Part shown: positions 43,689 to 53,629 of the stretch, piece by piece
How the letters are laid out: the number at the start of each line of letters is the position of its first letter
Position numbering within the stretch: the stretch's first letter is position 1
Source of the DNA: Phormidesmis priestleyi Ana
GTDB lineage: Bacteria > Cyanobacteriota > Cyanobacteriia > Phormidesmidales > Phormidesmidaceae
NCBI GenBank assembly: GCA_001314865.1
Contig: LJZR01000013.1
Location: 62,001-126,000 of the forward strand
DNA: 64,000 nucleotides
Direction: 5' to 3'
Notes under the pieces: model-generated
What the model was told of the DNA's origin: nothing
Databases searched by the model: none
Seen by the model: only the letters and a program-made list of their open reading frames with translations
Made by a program: the position numbers and the translations under genes

Positions 43689-44419
43689 TATAGCGGGTTG
43701 CGCGGTTTGACGGCGGGTTCTCGGCTCTCGTTGATCTGGGCTAGGCGTTTGTTTTCAGCCCACGCATGCCCCTTAAAGTAGTAAATAAACGCGGCTAGTG
43801 TTGCGATCGCTATATACATGAGCCTAATGAGCCATCCTAATCGCTCAAAAATGTAGGCAACTGCATCGGCTCTGGGATCTTCATAGCTAGAGAGTTCTTC
43901 GGCTAAGAGTTGGCTGGGGTTAGACTGCTCTGACTCTAGGCGCTGACGCAAGGTGGGCAGCTCTGTGACTTTAGTACTAAACGAATAAAAGCCAAAAAAA
44001 CCACCGCTGCCGGTTTCTCGGGTTAGGAAGGCATTGCTCACTGCGCGCGCTTCATCATAGGAAATGGCAGATTTGGTGGCGACCTGCTGTATCCATAAGT
44101 GCTGCTGCATGATGTAGCTCGCGCTAAATACAAAGGGGCTGACCGCTAGCAGCAATGCTATTTTCGCCCAGCTGTTCCAGCTGCGAGGCAGCAAAAAGGT
44201 GGCAGCGCCAATGCCGCCCGCCAACAGCGCAAACACCACCCAATTAGAAATTTCAGCCAGTTCAATGCTGCGCAGAAAGCCGCCTACAAAGGGCACCGAG
44301 TAGAGATAGCGTTCGGCCAAGCCTGCAACGATTGCTTTGAGCCCAGCCATCAGTAAGCTCAGCCCAATGCCAATGGCAAAAAAAAGCGGGATACGGGGTC
44401 GGTTGGAGTTCATGGGCAT
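43688..44419 (-). CDS. Unknown multi-pass membrane protein
   Basis: 243 residues from the ATG at 44417-44419; a frame extending to 44503 adds 28 residues that do not look conserved. Membrane segments: IPLFFAIGIGLSLLMAGLKA, WVVFALLAGGIGAATFLLP, IALLLAVSPFVFSASYIMQQ and, near the C terminus, LIRLMYIAIATLAAFIYYFK. A soluble stretch lies between the third and fourth (residues about 115-195). I do not recognise the family. The end of the gene is low in conserved features and its 3' end abuts a short repeat. Confidence 0.75.
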   Translation of the reverse strand: MPMNSNRPRIPLFFAIGIGLSLLMAGLKAIVAGLAERYLYSVPFVGGFLRSIELAEISNWVVFALLAGGIGAATFLLPRSWNSWAKIALLLAVSPFVFSASYIMQQHLWIQQVATKSAISYDEARAVSNAFLTRETGSGGFFGFYSFSTKVTELPTLRQRLESEQSNPSQLLAEELSSYEDPRADAVAYIFERLGWLIRLMYIAIATLAAFIYYFKGHAWAENKRLAQINESREPAVKPRNPL

Positions 44420-44619
44420 GAAAGAGCGCTGATTAAGACATTGAGGCCGCTTCCTTATCAAATCACTGTTAGTTACGAAATTCAAAATACGAATTAAAAA
44501 CATCCCTGAGCGATCGCTTGAACTTCGCGGGTATGTTTAGTACATTTGAACTATTCTGTTTGTTTGATTCGGTTTGGTTAAGTGCCTGTTAAACATGTCG
44601 CCCTTTTGGAACTGCCCCT

Positions 44620-45495
44620 ATGAGTATTGAACTGAGTATTGAACAGACCAATCAGCTAATTTTACTCATCTTAAATTCGGTCTTAATGATGCTGCTATCA
44701 GCCGCATTGCTAGGGGGCGCCTGGCTCAGACAAAACATGCTCGCTCAGCAGCTGCATCGGCTGCATCTAAGCTATCGGGCGATCGCCCATAAAAGATTTG
44801 ATCTAAGTGATATCAATAGCGGCATCCATGGGGATGTTCATCCTAGTGATGCGATTCAGAACGGTGATGCGGTTAAAAACGGTGATGCGATCAAAAATGC
44901 AGTTAGACAATCATCGGAGAACTATGGCAGCCTGGTTTCAAGCCAATCTTTTCAACAAACCCAGGCGCGCCTCAAAAGAATTCGGAGTGATCGCCAGCGC
45001 TTGCGCAACCAATATTGGTGGAGTCATATCGGCATGCTAACGCTGCATATGGTGCTGCTCATTTTTAGCGTCAGTTTATTCACGCTGGTAATGCGCTCCT
45101 TTCTATCGTTCGATGGCTTGATTTCTACCTCACTTTTTATGTTTGCGCTAGGGTCTGCTGGGGTGCTCGCTGGCATTGGCTGTGTGTTAATTGATTTGGC
45201 ACAAGGCGATAGCGGAGGCGATTCTTTGGGACATTCGCTGGGCAAGGCAATCGCCCAGATAGGGCGTCACTGGCAAACGCGCACTGCCCGTTTTCCCAGG
45301 GTGAGCAGCCGTCGCAAGGCCGCAGTGCCGGTACTCATACCCAGTCAGTTCAACCAGAGGACTCGATCTGCCTTTAGTGGAGTTGTCTCTACAGAAGGCA
45401 GATCAGCAGAAGGCAGATCTGCAGAAGGCAGGCCCGCGACAGCGCATCCAACCGTAGCCGCTAATCCTGCGCAGTATCGACGCGATCGCGTGTGA
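44620..45495 (+). CDS. Unknown membrane protein, DUF2721-like layout
   Basis: 291 residues. TM1 is near residues 12-35 (LILLILNSVLMMLLSAALLG). A polar region with NGDAV/NGDAI repeats follows, then a basic helix (RLKRIRSDRQRLRNQY) and two membrane helices (MLTLHMVLLIFSVSLFTLVM; LFMFALGSAGVLAGIGCVLI). The helix pair after an Arg-rich helix recalls DUF2721 proteins, but the match is weak. The C-terminal tail is basic and carries GRSAE repeats. Function unknown. Confidence 0.7.
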   Translation: MSIELSIEQTNQLILLILNSVLMMLLSAALLGGAWLRQNMLAQQLHRLHLSYRAIAHKRFDLSDINSGIHGDVHPSDAIQNGDAVKNGDAIKNAVRQSSENYGSLVSSQSFQQTQARLKRIRSDRQRLRNQYWWSHIGMLTLHMVLLIFSVSLFTLVMRSFLSFDGLISTSLFMFALGSAGVLAGIGCVLIDLAQGDSGGDSLGHSLGKAIAQIGRHWQTRTARFPRVSSRRKAAVPVLIPSQFNQRTRSAFSGVVSTEGRSAEGRSAEGRPATAHPTVAANPAQYRRDRV

Positions 45496-45515
45496 TTACG
45501 AGCGATCGCGCCGAC

Positions 45516-47429
45516 TTACAGCTGCTCGGCCAGCTCCAAACTCACGTTGCCTAGCTCAAACCGTTGCAAAATTCGCTCAGCCATCTGCGCAGGCATTAGG
45601 CCCAACACCGCCTTAGACTGATCGGGTGAGGCATGGTCTACCAGCTCATCGGGCACACCCAACCGCAGCAGGTCAGGCGTCATTTTGCAGTCAAACAGCG
45701 CCTCAGCTAAGGCCGAACCAAAGCCACCCATCAGGCAGCCATCTTCCATGGTCGCGACCCGACCAATGCGGTCAATCAAAGGCAGCATCAGTTCAGTATC
45801 CAACGGCTTGGCAAAGCGAGCGTTCACCACAGTTGCTTCAACGCCATGCTCACTCAAAATTTCAGCAGTTTGCATCGCCGGATACACCATCGCGCCATAA
45901 CCCACGAGCAACACATCCTCGCCCTGCCGCAAAACCTCAGCCTTGCCGATTTCAAGCGGCTGCCAGCCCGACTCCATCAGCGGCACACCATAGCCGCTAC
46001 CACGTGGATAGCGCACCGCAATAGGCCCGTCATATTCCACGCCAGTCACTACCATGCGCTGCAATTCGGCCTCATCTTTAGGGGCCATCAGCACGATGTT
46101 AGGAATACAGCGCAAGTAAGCAATGTCATACATGCCCTGGTGAGTAGGCCCATCTACACCCACAATGCCAGCGCGATCCAAGGCCAAAAAGACCGGCAGC
46201 TTTTGAATGCAAATGTCATGGACAATCTGGTCAAAAGCCCGCTGTAAGAACGTAGAGTAAATAACCGGCACCGGCTTCATGCCTTCGCAAGCGAGACCAG
46301 CGGCCAGGGTCACGGCATGCTGCTCGGCAATCCCCACATCAATGTACTGCTTGGGTAGTTTGGCCTGTAGCAAATCGAGCCGGGTGCCCGTTGCCATTGC
46401 CGCCGTAATGCCAACAATGGTGGGATCTTTTTCGGCCAGCGTAATCAGCGTATCGGCGAACACCTTAGAGTAGCCCGGTGGCTTGGGCTTATTGGTCGGG
46501 ACTTTTTGCCCTGTTTCTAGGTCAAACGGCGACTGGGCATGGTATCCGACCTGATCTTTTTCGGCAATTTCGTAGCCTTTGCCTTTAACCGTAGCGACAT
46601 GAACGAGGACTGGCCCGCCGTGCTTATGGGCTTCTTTAAAGGCGCTAATGAGCTCGGCGATGTTGTGGCCATCAACTGGCCCCATGTAGGTAAAGCCCAA
46701 TTCCTCAAACACAGCGCCGACTTTGGGCACAGCCAAGCGCTTCATGCCTTCTTTTACCCGACTGAGTTCTGGGGTGAGGGTCTCACCAAACGGGAGCTGC
46801 TTGAACTGCTCTTCGAGGTTTTCGGAGAGAAATTGCATGGGCGCGCTCAGGCGCATTTTGTTGAGGTAGCGCGGAATTGCACCGACGTTGGGAGAAATCG
46901 ACATTTCATTGTCGTTGAGCACGACAACCAGGTTGGTTTTGGGCAGGTGGCCCGCATGGTTAATGGCCTCTAGCGCCATGCCGCCCGTGAGCGCGCCGTC
47001 ACCGATAATGGCGGCAACTTTGTAGTCTTCGCCTTTTAAGTCGCGGGCGATCGCCATGCCCAAGGCCGCTGAAATGCTGGTAGAAGCATGGCCTGCCCCA
47101 AAGTGGTCAAACCGACTTTCAGACCGTTTCAGGTAGCCCGCAATGCCGTGCTGCTGGCGAAGGGTATGAAAGTCCTTGTAGCGACCGGTAATCAGCTTAT
47201 GGGGATAGGCCTGATGCCCCACATCCCAAACCACCTTGTCACGATCGAGATCCAGGGTTTGGTAAAGCCCTAGCGTCAGTTCTACGACGCCTAATCCTGG
47301 GCCTAAGTGGCCACCGCTCGCAGCGATGGTTTGCAGATGTTTGTCTCGTATTTGCTGGGCAATTTTTTCTAGCTGGGTGACCGACAGGCCATGCAACTGG
47401 TTAGGGTGGGTTATTTCACTCAGATGCAT
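45516..47429 (-). CDS. dxs: 1-deoxy-D-xylulose-5-phosphate synthase
   Basis: 637 residues, the standard length. The thiamine-diphosphate enzyme condenses pyruvate and glyceraldehyde-3-phosphate, the entry step of the MEP pathway to isoprenoids, carotenoids and the chlorophyll side chain. Signatures: [16 protein letters not shown] (His near residue 41), [30 protein letters not shown] with the TPP-binding [21 protein letters not shown] with the catalytic Glu, and [10 protein letters not shown]. Start at the ATG 47427-47429. A palindrome lies 110 bp upstream. The convergent neighbour ends 20 bp away. Confidence 0.98.
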   Translation of the reverse strand: MHLSEITHPNQLHGLSVTQLEKIAQQIRDKHLQTIAASGGHLGPGLGVVELTLGLYQTLDLDRDKVVWDVGHQAYPHKLITGRYKDFHTLRQQHGIAGYLKRSESRFDHFGAGHASTSISAALGMAIARDLKGEDYKVAAIIGDGALTGGMALEAINHAGHLPKTNLVVVLNDNEMSISPNVGAIPRYLNKMRLSAPMQFLSENLEEQFKQLPFGETLTPELSRVKEGMKRLAVPKVGAVFEELGFTYMGPVDGHNIAELISAFKEAHKHGGPVLVHVATVKGKGYEIAEKDQVGYHAQSPFDLETGQKVPTNKPKPPGYSKVFADTLITLAEKDPTIVGITAAMATGTRLDLLQAKLPKQYIDVGIAEQHAVTLAAGLACEGMKPVPVIYSTFLQRAFDQIVHDICIQKLPVFLALDRAGIVGVDGPTHQGMYDIAYLRCIPNIVLMAPKDEAELQRMVVTGVEYDGPIAVRYPRGSGYGVPLMESGWQPLEIGKAEVLRQGEDVLLVGYGAMVYPAMQTAEILSEHGVEATVVNARFAKPLDTELMLPLIDRIGRVATMEDGCLMGGFGSALAEALFDCKMTPDLLRLGVPDELVDHASPDQSKAVLGLMPAQMAERILQRFELGNVSLELAEQL

Positions 47430-47538
47430 ATCAAATCCTCTCTTAATCGGCTGTTATCACGTGGGTCGTAGGCTTTATTTTCAAAGCCACATTTTGAAAG
47501 CTACCTTTTGTAGGCCACAGGTAAGGGTTATGTAATTT

Positions 47539-47564
47539 CTGACAAAACGGGCATGATTTGTCAG
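47539..47564. promoter_or_regulatory. Inverted repeat between dxs and the divergent gene
   Basis: CTGACAAA and TTTGTCAG form a perfect 8-bp inverted repeat with a 10-bp spacer. It is 110 bp upstream of dxs and 175 bp upstream of the plus-strand gene at 47739, so it may be an operator for either. The rest of the 309-bp gap is ordinary promoter-like sequence. Confidence 0.4.
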
Positions 47565-47738
47565 ATCTTTCACAGTACAAAGATATTGTGACTCGGATAA
47601 ACGCTAGTGCGTAGTTCTGATACCAGTCTTGCGCGAAAAAGCGTTGTCTGCACAGTTCTGCACGGTATCGTTATGTTCACTCTATTCACTGTAGATTAGA
47701 TCCGAGCGCACAATCCTAGAAATGAGGCTCCTTTGAAA

Positions 47739-48362
47739 ATGTCCAAAACTCCTAATCCATCCCACTTAAAGCCCCCTTTAAATCCCTATTTGAGGCAAAG
47801 TGGAAAGCGCATTGGAAAGCAGGTTATGTCTAGTTTAAATGGCGGCTCTAAAAGCATAGCTTCTCGGCTTACGGCGGTTTCAGCTGCGAGTGCGGTTTCT
47901 CTGGCGGTTCCGGTTAGCCTCTTGCTGTTGGGCACCCTTGGCACCAATGTCGCCCAGGCCGCCCCTGACTATTTTGCCTGCGCAACTGATGTCAAAGCGG
48001 CTGGCGTTGCTGAAGAAAGTGTGATCGCGGCATGTGCAGGTGCGCGCTATCCCGAAGATCTGGGCGCCTGCGTCATTGACATCAATGAATTGACTGGCCT
48101 AACAGGCGATGCTGCGCTGCTGGTTTGTGGGCGATCGCGCCGCCCAGTCGAAGTCGCTGACTGTACCATTGATATTCATGCGGCCTTTTTTGAGAGTCCT
48201 TCTACCGAGGTACTAGAAAACTGCGGTCGCAGTCTGCTACCTGCACGTTACGGTACCTGCGTAGTGGATATTGTCGATGCCACAGAAGTCGCTGTAGATA
48301 CGGCCCTCACCCAATGTATGCGAGCCGGGTTTCGACCTTGGACGATAGAACCGCGCTCTTAG
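47739..48362 (+). CDS. Exported protein with four Cys repeats
   Basis: 207 residues from the ATG at 47739. A long N-terminal region leads to a hydrophobic export segment (AVSAASAVSLAVPVSLLLLG, then NVAQA). The mature part is four units of about 35 residues, each with a C-x-x-D-[IV] start and a second Cys about 18-20 residues later: FACATDV, GACVIDI, VADCTIDI and GTCVVDI, each followed by AC, VC, NC or QC. Eight regularly spaced cysteines imply disulfides or a metal-binding array in the periplasm. I do not know a name for the family, though similar cyanobacterial proteins exist. Confidence 0.8.
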   Translation: MSKTPNPSHLKPPLNPYLRQSGKRIGKQVMSSLNGGSKSIASRLTAVSAASAVSLAVPVSLLLLGTLGTNVAQAAPDYFACATDVKAAGVAEESVIAACAGARYPEDLGACVIDINELTGLTGDAALLVCGRSRRPVEVADCTIDIHAAFFESPSTEVLENCGRSLLPARYGTCVVDIVDATEVAVDTALTQCMRAGFRPWTIEPRS

Positions 48363-48437
48363 CGTTCGGCGTTTTGCGTTTTAGCGTTTTGGTAGCGTTT
48401 TGGTTGATCCGCTGGGTACATAAGTGCGCTAACGGCA

Positions 48438-49619
48438 CTAGCGAGAAGTTTTTGCTAGCAAAAATACACCCGCTCCCAAGCCTAAGCCCAGCGGTAGCCA
48501 ACCCGATACAAAAGGGCTGATAATCCCCGACTCAGCCATCGCAGACAGCACAAAGCTCAGCACATAGTAGCCAAAAATAATCACAATACTAATGCCAAAG
48601 CTAGTTGCCTTACCCGTGCGCTGAGGTCGGATGCCTACCGCCGAGCCTACCAAGCCGAATACCACACAGGCAAACGGTACAGAATACTTGTTTTGAATAG
48701 CTACCCTAAGCTTGCGGACGGCTCTTTCATCGCCGGTTTGGCGCAAGATTTCTAAATAGTCTTTAGACTCAGCAATGTTCATTTCCTCTTGCCTTTTCGG
48801 GCGTTGGGCCAGGTCTAAAGGCGTCCGTGGCAGCTGCAAGTCTTGCTGATCAAAACGAATAATTTGTCTAAAAGATCCATCTGGTGACACCGCATAAATG
48901 GTGCCATCGGTAAATACCCAAAGGTTTCGGGAAAAGTCCCAGGTCGCGGTATCAGCATTGATAATTTGCTTAAGACCATCTTCTGCCTCCTCTTGGGAAA
49001 AATCTACGACGGTAATGCCGCCCATGGTCGTCCCATCAAAAGTGCGCGCGTGGAAAAAACGCACCAGCTCATCGCCTGAGCCATCTTCGGCAGGCTGTTC
49101 CTGCTGAAAGGTAATATTCCCTTCTCTAAAAGGCGGCTTTTCTTCGTCTAGCGCGCGTGCTAGCAGCAGTTTGGCCCTTTGTGTACTCGCTGGCGCAACC
49201 ACCTCCTGTACCGAAAAGCTGATGCCTGTGATCAGTAGGCTCAGCAGCACAGCAGGCACCACAATTCTTTTTACGCTGACCCCACAGCCGCGTAGTGCAA
49301 TCAGCTCGCTATCGCTAGAGAGCCGACTAAATGTCATCATGCTCGCTAGCAGCGTAGACATCGGGAAGGCCAGCACGACAAATTCAGGTAGGCTCAGCAA
49401 AAAAACCTCAAACACCAGAGCCGCAGGCAGTCCGTACTCAGTGGCCTTCCGAATCAGCTCAAACAGAGCCCCAATAGACACCCCAATCGAAGAGAAGGCA
49501 CCTACGCCAAACAAAAAAGGAAACGTCAGCTCGCGGGCAATGTATCGATCCATAATGGACGGATGGGGCAGCCAGCGGCCAATTTTTTGAGTGAAATTAA
49601 AGGCAGTACTAGTAGTCAT
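48438..49619 (-). CDS. LptF/LptG family permease of lipopolysaccharide transport
   Basis: 393 residues from the ATG at 49617-49619. The N-terminal half has MDRYIARELTFPFLFGVGAF, SLPEFVVLAFPMSTLLASMM and a long extracytoplasmic domain (about 130-285), then three C-terminal helices (YSVPFACVVFGLVGSAVGIR; FGISIVIIFGYYVLSFVLSA). This is the layout of LptF/LptG, which with LptB form the inner-membrane motor that extracts LPS. Cyanobacteria often have a single permease gene. It is the third gene of an lptA-lptB-lptF/G operon. Confidence 0.9.
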   Translation of the reverse strand: MTTSTAFNFTQKIGRWLPHPSIMDRYIARELTFPFLFGVGAFSSIGVSIGALFELIRKATEYGLPAALVFEVFLLSLPEFVVLAFPMSTLLASMMTFSRLSSDSELIALRGCGVSVKRIVVPAVLLSLLITGISFSVQEVVAPASTQRAKLLLARALDEEKPPFREGNITFQQEQPAEDGSGDELVRFFHARTFDGTTMGGITVVDFSQEEAEDGLKQIINADTATWDFSRNLWVFTDGTIYAVSPDGSFRQIIRFDQQDLQLPRTPLDLAQRPKRQEEMNIAESKDYLEILRQTGDERAVRKLRVAIQNKYSVPFACVVFGLVGSAVGIRPQRTGKATSFGISIVIIFGYYVLSFVLSAMAESGIISPFVSGWLPLGLGLGAGVFLLAKTSR

Positions 49620-49652
49620 GCGATATGCCAAACATAGTCAAAGCGGATGCCT

Positions 49653-50435
49653 CTAAAGTTGGAAGCTTTCACCTAAGTAATATTGACGCACTAAGGGATT
49701 GTCTGACAGGTCACTGGCGTTGCCAGCCGCTAAGATTTGGCCCTCACTCATGATGTAGGCCCGGTCAATAATCTGTAGTGTCTCACGCACGTTGTGATCG
49801 GTAATGAGGACGCCCATATTGCGATCGCGCAGCTCTGCAACAATCGTTTGAATCTCAGAAACCGCAATGGGGTCTACTCCCGCAAACGGCTCATCTAAAA
49901 ACAAAAAGCTAGGCCCTTCCTGGCCAGAAGCCAACGCTCTGGCTAGCTCTGTACGCCTACGCTCACCCCCCGACACCTGAATGCCCAGTGAATTTTGCAC
50001 CTGCTCCAAGCGAAACTCCTTCAGCAAATGCTGTAGGCGGTCTTCTCGCTCCTGAAAAGGCACACCGGTTTGCTCCATTACCAGCTTCAGGTTATCTCGC
50101 ACGCTCAAATTACGGAAAATGCTCGCTTCCTGTGCCAAATAACCAATCCCCAGACGAGCCCGTTTGTACATGGGTAAATGAGTGATTTCTTCGCGATCTA
50201 GCAATACTTTGCCAATGTCCGGCTTAATCAGGCCAGTCGCCATATAAAAAGTCGTGGTTTTGCCTGCTCCGTTTGGCCCTAGCAAACCCACAATCTCGCC
50301 CTGAGCAACCGATAAATTAACGCCTTTTACAACAGTGCGCTTCCCGTATGTTTTTTGGACGTTTTCAAGCACCAGCTTGGAAGAAGAGGTGCCGCGAGTT
50401 GAGCTAGCTGGCTCAGATTTTACCAGAGAAGTCAT
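49653..50435 (-). CDS. lptB: LPS export ABC transporter ATPase
   Basis: 260 residues. Walker A GPNGAGKTTTFYMATGL, Q-loop GYLAQEASIFRNLSV, signature SGGERRRTELARAL, Walker B FLFLDEPFAGVDPIAV, switch His in LITDHNVRE. These match LptB, which powers LPS extraction from the inner membrane. The N-terminal 15 residues are Ser-rich and extra. The gene lies 14 bp after lptA and 33 bp before the permease gene. Confidence 0.95.
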   Translation of the reverse strand: MTSLVKSEPASSTRGTSSSKLVLENVQKTYGKRTVVKGVNLSVAQGEIVGLLGPNGAGKTTTFYMATGLIKPDIGKVLLDREEITHLPMYKRARLGIGYLAQEASIFRNLSVRDNLKLVMEQTGVPFQEREDRLQHLLKEFRLEQVQNSLGIQVSGGERRRTELARALASGQEGPSFLFLDEPFAGVDPIAVSEIQTIVAELRDRNMGVLITDHNVRETLQIIDRAYIMSEGQILAAGNASDLSDNPLVRQYYLGESFQL

Positions 50436-50449
50436 GAGAGATCCTGTCC

Positions 50450-51127
50450 CTAAAAGCTGTTGGGGCTATTGATTGGGCCTAAATCAGCTGGTAGCTCATC
50501 TGGCACAGCAGGAATAGAGACGGGCGGCGGCATCGCAGCACCCCCTGCACTATTACCGCCACCAGTACCGCCACCAGTACCGCCACCAGTACCGCCACCA
50601 GGATTGGCCCCAGCAGCGGGCGCTGGTGGCGCTGGTAAAATGTAAACGGCTTCTACCTGTTCGTTGGGGCCAGGAGTGGCGACAAAGCGGCCTTCTGCAA
50701 TGAGGTAAGTTACCGTTTCGGCCTGAAGTGAGTTGCCTTCTTGCAACACGTCTACATTGCCGCTTAAGACAATTCTTTGCTCTTGGCTGTAGTACTGCGC
50801 TTGGGCAGAGGTGGCGTATATTTGGCGAGTAGGGTAGTCGATCCGAACGTTGCCAGTAGCCGTAACAATGCCCGTATTGGAGTTGGCTTCTACTCGGCTA
50901 GCCTTCATCTGAATCGCGCCGCCTGCTTGGGCCTGAGCCTGTGGGATAAATGCTGGCGGCAGCGCCTGGAGCAAGCCTTGTAAAAGAAAAGGACAAGATA
51001 GGGCAATGGCGTAGCCTCTTCTCCGGAGAATCGCGAATATAGGCGCATTTTTATATGCTCGTCCTTTAAGCCCTAGGCTTTGGCGAAAAGCGCCGTGATG
51101 ACCGATTAACTTGTACAAGCTTTTCAT
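50450..51127 (-). CDS. LptA/OstA-like periplasmic LPS transport protein
   Basis: 225 residues. A signal segment (RGYAIALSCPFLLQGLLQAL, cleaved near QAQA) leads to an OstA/LptA beta-jellyroll: IQMKASRVEANSNTGIVTAT, GNVRIDYPTRQIYATSAQAQ, RIVLSGNVDVLQEGNSLQAE and TVTYLIAEGRFVATP. This bridges the periplasm in LPS transport. The C-terminal 60 residues are Pro/Gly/Ala-rich with a GGGT repeat (near 50560-50605) and unlikely to be part of the fold. First gene of the lpt operon. Confidence 0.9.
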   Translation of the reverse strand: MKSLYKLIGHHGAFRQSLGLKGRAYKNAPIFAILRRRGYAIALSCPFLLQGLLQALPPAFIPQAQAQAGGAIQMKASRVEANSNTGIVTATGNVRIDYPTRQIYATSAQAQYYSQEQRIVLSGNVDVLQEGNSLQAETVTYLIAEGRFVATPGPNEQVEAVYILPAPPAPAAGANPGGGTGGGTGGGTGGGNSAGGAAMPPPVSIPAVPDELPADLGPINSPNSF

Positions 51128-51211
51128 TCTTAAAACGTCAATGCCCTCTTCTCCAGATTAGTCGCTGATGTCAGTATTGAGCGTAAACCCTGTCTACTTT
51201 CTTGACTGTCC

Positions 51212-51646
51212 CTAGTCTTTAGGGTTATGTATCTTCCACCGTATCTGCGGGATCTGGCAGGGCGGATTTTCCATCAATGCGGCTAGACCCTCTGGCCCCG
51301 CACTCTGCACCAAGTCGAGCCATTCCACTGCCTGATCAACCAGGTCGTCTACGGCAATTTCTCGATAGCTTGGTTCAAACCGTTGTAGCCGGTTAATGCC
51401 TTCACCCAGCAAAATGGCACCCCCTCGCCAGTTCAGATTGCCCAAATGATAAAACGCCACGGCCACCTGCAAAATTCCCTGATAGAAGGATTTTTCAGCG
51501 GTCTCGGCCTCCATCCAAATGGCCTCTAACGTGTCATGACAGGCATAGAAGGCTTGCGCATTAAACTCGCTGATGCCTCGGCTGAAAAGATCAGGGATAG
51601 CGAATCTATCATCAGCCGGAAGATTGTTTGCATTGGGAGTGGGCAT
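51212..51646 (-). CDS. DUF309 domain protein
   Basis: 144 residues from the ATG at 51644-51646. The DUF309 core is AFYACHDTLEAIWMEAETAE then YQGILQVAVAFYHLGNLNWR and GGAILLGEGINRLQRF. The family HxxxE motif (CHDTLEAIW) may coordinate metal. DUF309 proteins are small helical proteins of unknown function. The gene is 84 bp upstream of lptA on the same strand, so co-transcription with the lpt operon is possible but unproven. Confidence 0.9.
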   Translation of the reverse strand: MPTPNANNLPADDRFAIPDLFSRGISEFNAQAFYACHDTLEAIWMEAETAEKSFYQGILQVAVAFYHLGNLNWRGGAILLGEGINRLQRFEPSYREIAVDDLVDQAVEWLDLVQSAGPEGLAALMENPPCQIPQIRWKIHNPKD

Positions 51647-51814
51647 AGTTGGATTGCGGTAATTCAATTCTTATTGATGTATCAAGCAGCTTCCAATCAG
51701 CTTCTAAGCGTGACTTTACAGGAATTGGCACATTCGCAGCCATTCGTAAGTCTGAGATGATATCCTCCACACTTGTGACAGAGTAATGTGAGCGATGCTT
51801 TGCTCCGGTCGCTG

Positions 51815-51885
51815 GCAGGTCGCTGGATAGGTCGCTGGTAGGTTGTTGCTAGGTCGCTGGTAAGTCGCTAGCAATCAGAGCAGAA
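51815..51885. repeat. AGGTCGCTGG repeats upstream of glmM
   Basis: Six degenerate copies of a GGTCGCTGG(T)A word fill most of the leader region ahead of glmM. Confidence 0.7.
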
Positions 51886-51923
51886 CAAAGGCAGTTTTTA
51901 GTTTTTGGTGAGGGAGTGAAGAA

Positions 51924-53516
51924 ATGGTGAGTTCTCCAATAAAGGGCGGCCAAATAAAGGGCGCTCTGGCAAAAGATGGCCAGATTCAAGACGTCCAGAT
52001 TCAAGACGTCCAGATTCAAGAGAATCAGAGCGATCGCACATTAGCAAGCCTCAGCAAAGCAAGCCCCAATAACGCTGCCGACTTTATGCCGATTGATGCC
52101 GCCAGATGCTCGGTACAACCCCTGCCTACAACGCCCCTTTTTGGCACCGATGGCATCCGAGGCAGAGCGGGCACATTGCTCACTGCGCCCCTCGCCACCC
52201 AGGTTGGATTTTGGGCCGGACAAGTGCTGCGCTGCCATGGCGAAGTAGGGCCGGTCATTCTTGGTCAAGACTCTCGCAGCTCTAGCGATATGCTGGCTTC
52301 GGGGCTGGCGGCAGGTTTAACAACGGCAGGCTTAGAAGTCTGGAATATGGGCCTTTGCCCGACTGCTGCGGTTGCGCATTTGGCCATGGGCAACGCGGGT
52401 GGCATTATGATTTCGGCTAGCCACAACCCTCCTGCTGACAATGGCATCAAGTTTTTTGGTTCGGATGGCACAAAGCTTTCTACCACGATTCAAAAACAAA
52501 TTGAATCTGCCTTGAGAGGGGAAGGCCTTCCTGAGGTTGCCAGCGCTCACAGCACGGCTGTTTCTATGGCATCGGGCATTGAAACTATGCAGTGGGGTCG
52601 CACCTACCAACGTCCTGACCTGGTTGATCGCTATGCAGATTTCTTACATCAGCCTTTTCAGCCTCACCCTGATCTCAGCGGCCTGCGTATCGTATTAGAT
52701 CTTGCTTGGGGCGCAGCAACCAGGGTCGCTAAGCAGGTGTTTGAAGCGACTGGCGCTGAGGTGGTGATTTTGCATGGGCTGCCAGATGGCGATCGCATCA
52801 ATGTAGACTGCGGTTCTACGCATCTAAACCCCCTAATTACCGCCGTCGCCGAGCTCAATGCTGACATTGGCTTTGCCTTTGATGGCGATGCCGATCGCGT
52901 CATGGCGGTAGATGCCCAGGGCCGCGTCATTGATGGCGACTACATTTTGTACTTCTGGGGCCAAACGCTCAAAGGCGCTAACAAGCTGCCCAACAACACC
53001 ATTGTTTCGACTGTTATGGCCAACCTCGGCTTTGAACGAGCCTGGGAACAACAGGGCGGCAAACTGATTCGCACAAATGTTGGCGATCAGCATGTTTTTG
53101 CAGAAATGATCCAGCAGGGCGCAATGCTAGGCGGCGAGCAGTCAGGCCATATCCTGTGTCACCATTACAGCCTCACAGGCGACGGTATTTTGACCGCGCT
53201 GCACCTGGCTGACCTGCTTAAGCACGCCGGATGCTCTTTGCCCGAACTGGTCGCCCAGAGCTTTGAAACCTACCCGCAGCGCCTCAAAAACGTGCGTGTA
53301 GAAGATCCGATGGTGCGTCGTAACTGGCATACCTGTGATGCCGTGCAGCAGGCGATCGCACAGGCCGAAGCCGCGATGGGAGATCAGGGGCGAGTCTTGG
53401 TTCGCGCATCGGGTACTGAGCCGCTGGTTCGCGTCATGGTCGAAGCCGCTAATGCAGAACTGGTCAACCATTGGACAGAAACCTTAGCCGCCAAAGTTTC
53501 CCAGCATCTGGCTTAA
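51924..53516 (+). CDS. glmM: Phosphoglucosamine mutase
   Basis: 530 residues; the family usually has about 450-490. GlmM converts glucosamine-6-phosphate to glucosamine-1-phosphate for peptidoglycan and LPS. The core starts [14 protein letters not shown] near residue 71, with [20 protein letters not shown] (catalytic Ser), [17 protein letters not shown] (Mg site) and [12 protein letters not shown]. The first 70 residues are extra and include a 15-bp in-frame repeat ([12 protein letters not shown]). A later ATG at 52086 would remove most of it. The repeat character of the leader makes the true start uncertain. Confidence 0.93.
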   Translation: MVSSPIKGGQIKGALAKDGQIQDVQIQDVQIQENQSDRTLASLSKASPNNAADFMPIDAARCSVQPLPTTPLFGTDGIRGRAGTLLTAPLATQVGFWAGQVLRCHGEVGPVILGQDSRSSSDMLASGLAAGLTTAGLEVWNMGLCPTAAVAHLAMGNAGGIMISASHNPPADNGIKFFGSDGTKLSTTIQKQIESALRGEGLPEVASAHSTAVSMASGIETMQWGRTYQRPDLVDRYADFLHQPFQPHPDLSGLRIVLDLAWGAATRVAKQVFEATGAEVVILHGLPDGDRINVDCGSTHLNPLITAVAELNADIGFAFDGDADRVMAVDAQGRVIDGDYILYFWGQTLKGANKLPNNTIVSTVMANLGFERAWEQQGGKLIRTNVGDQHVFAEMIQQGAMLGGEQSGHILCHHYSLTGDGILTALHLADLLKHAGCSLPELVAQSFETYPQRLKNVRVEDPMVRRNWHTCDAVQQAIAQAEAAMGDQGRVLVRASGTEPLVRVMVEAANAELVNHWTETLAAKVSQHLA

Positions 53517-53629
53517 AGGCTTTTGTAAAGATTTGCAAGGTTGTTGGGCTTCATGGTATCTGTGATGAAGATTTAAGCAATTTTTTTTGCTCAAGTATTC
53601 GTTCCATTAAATTATCTCAAACTGAATTT

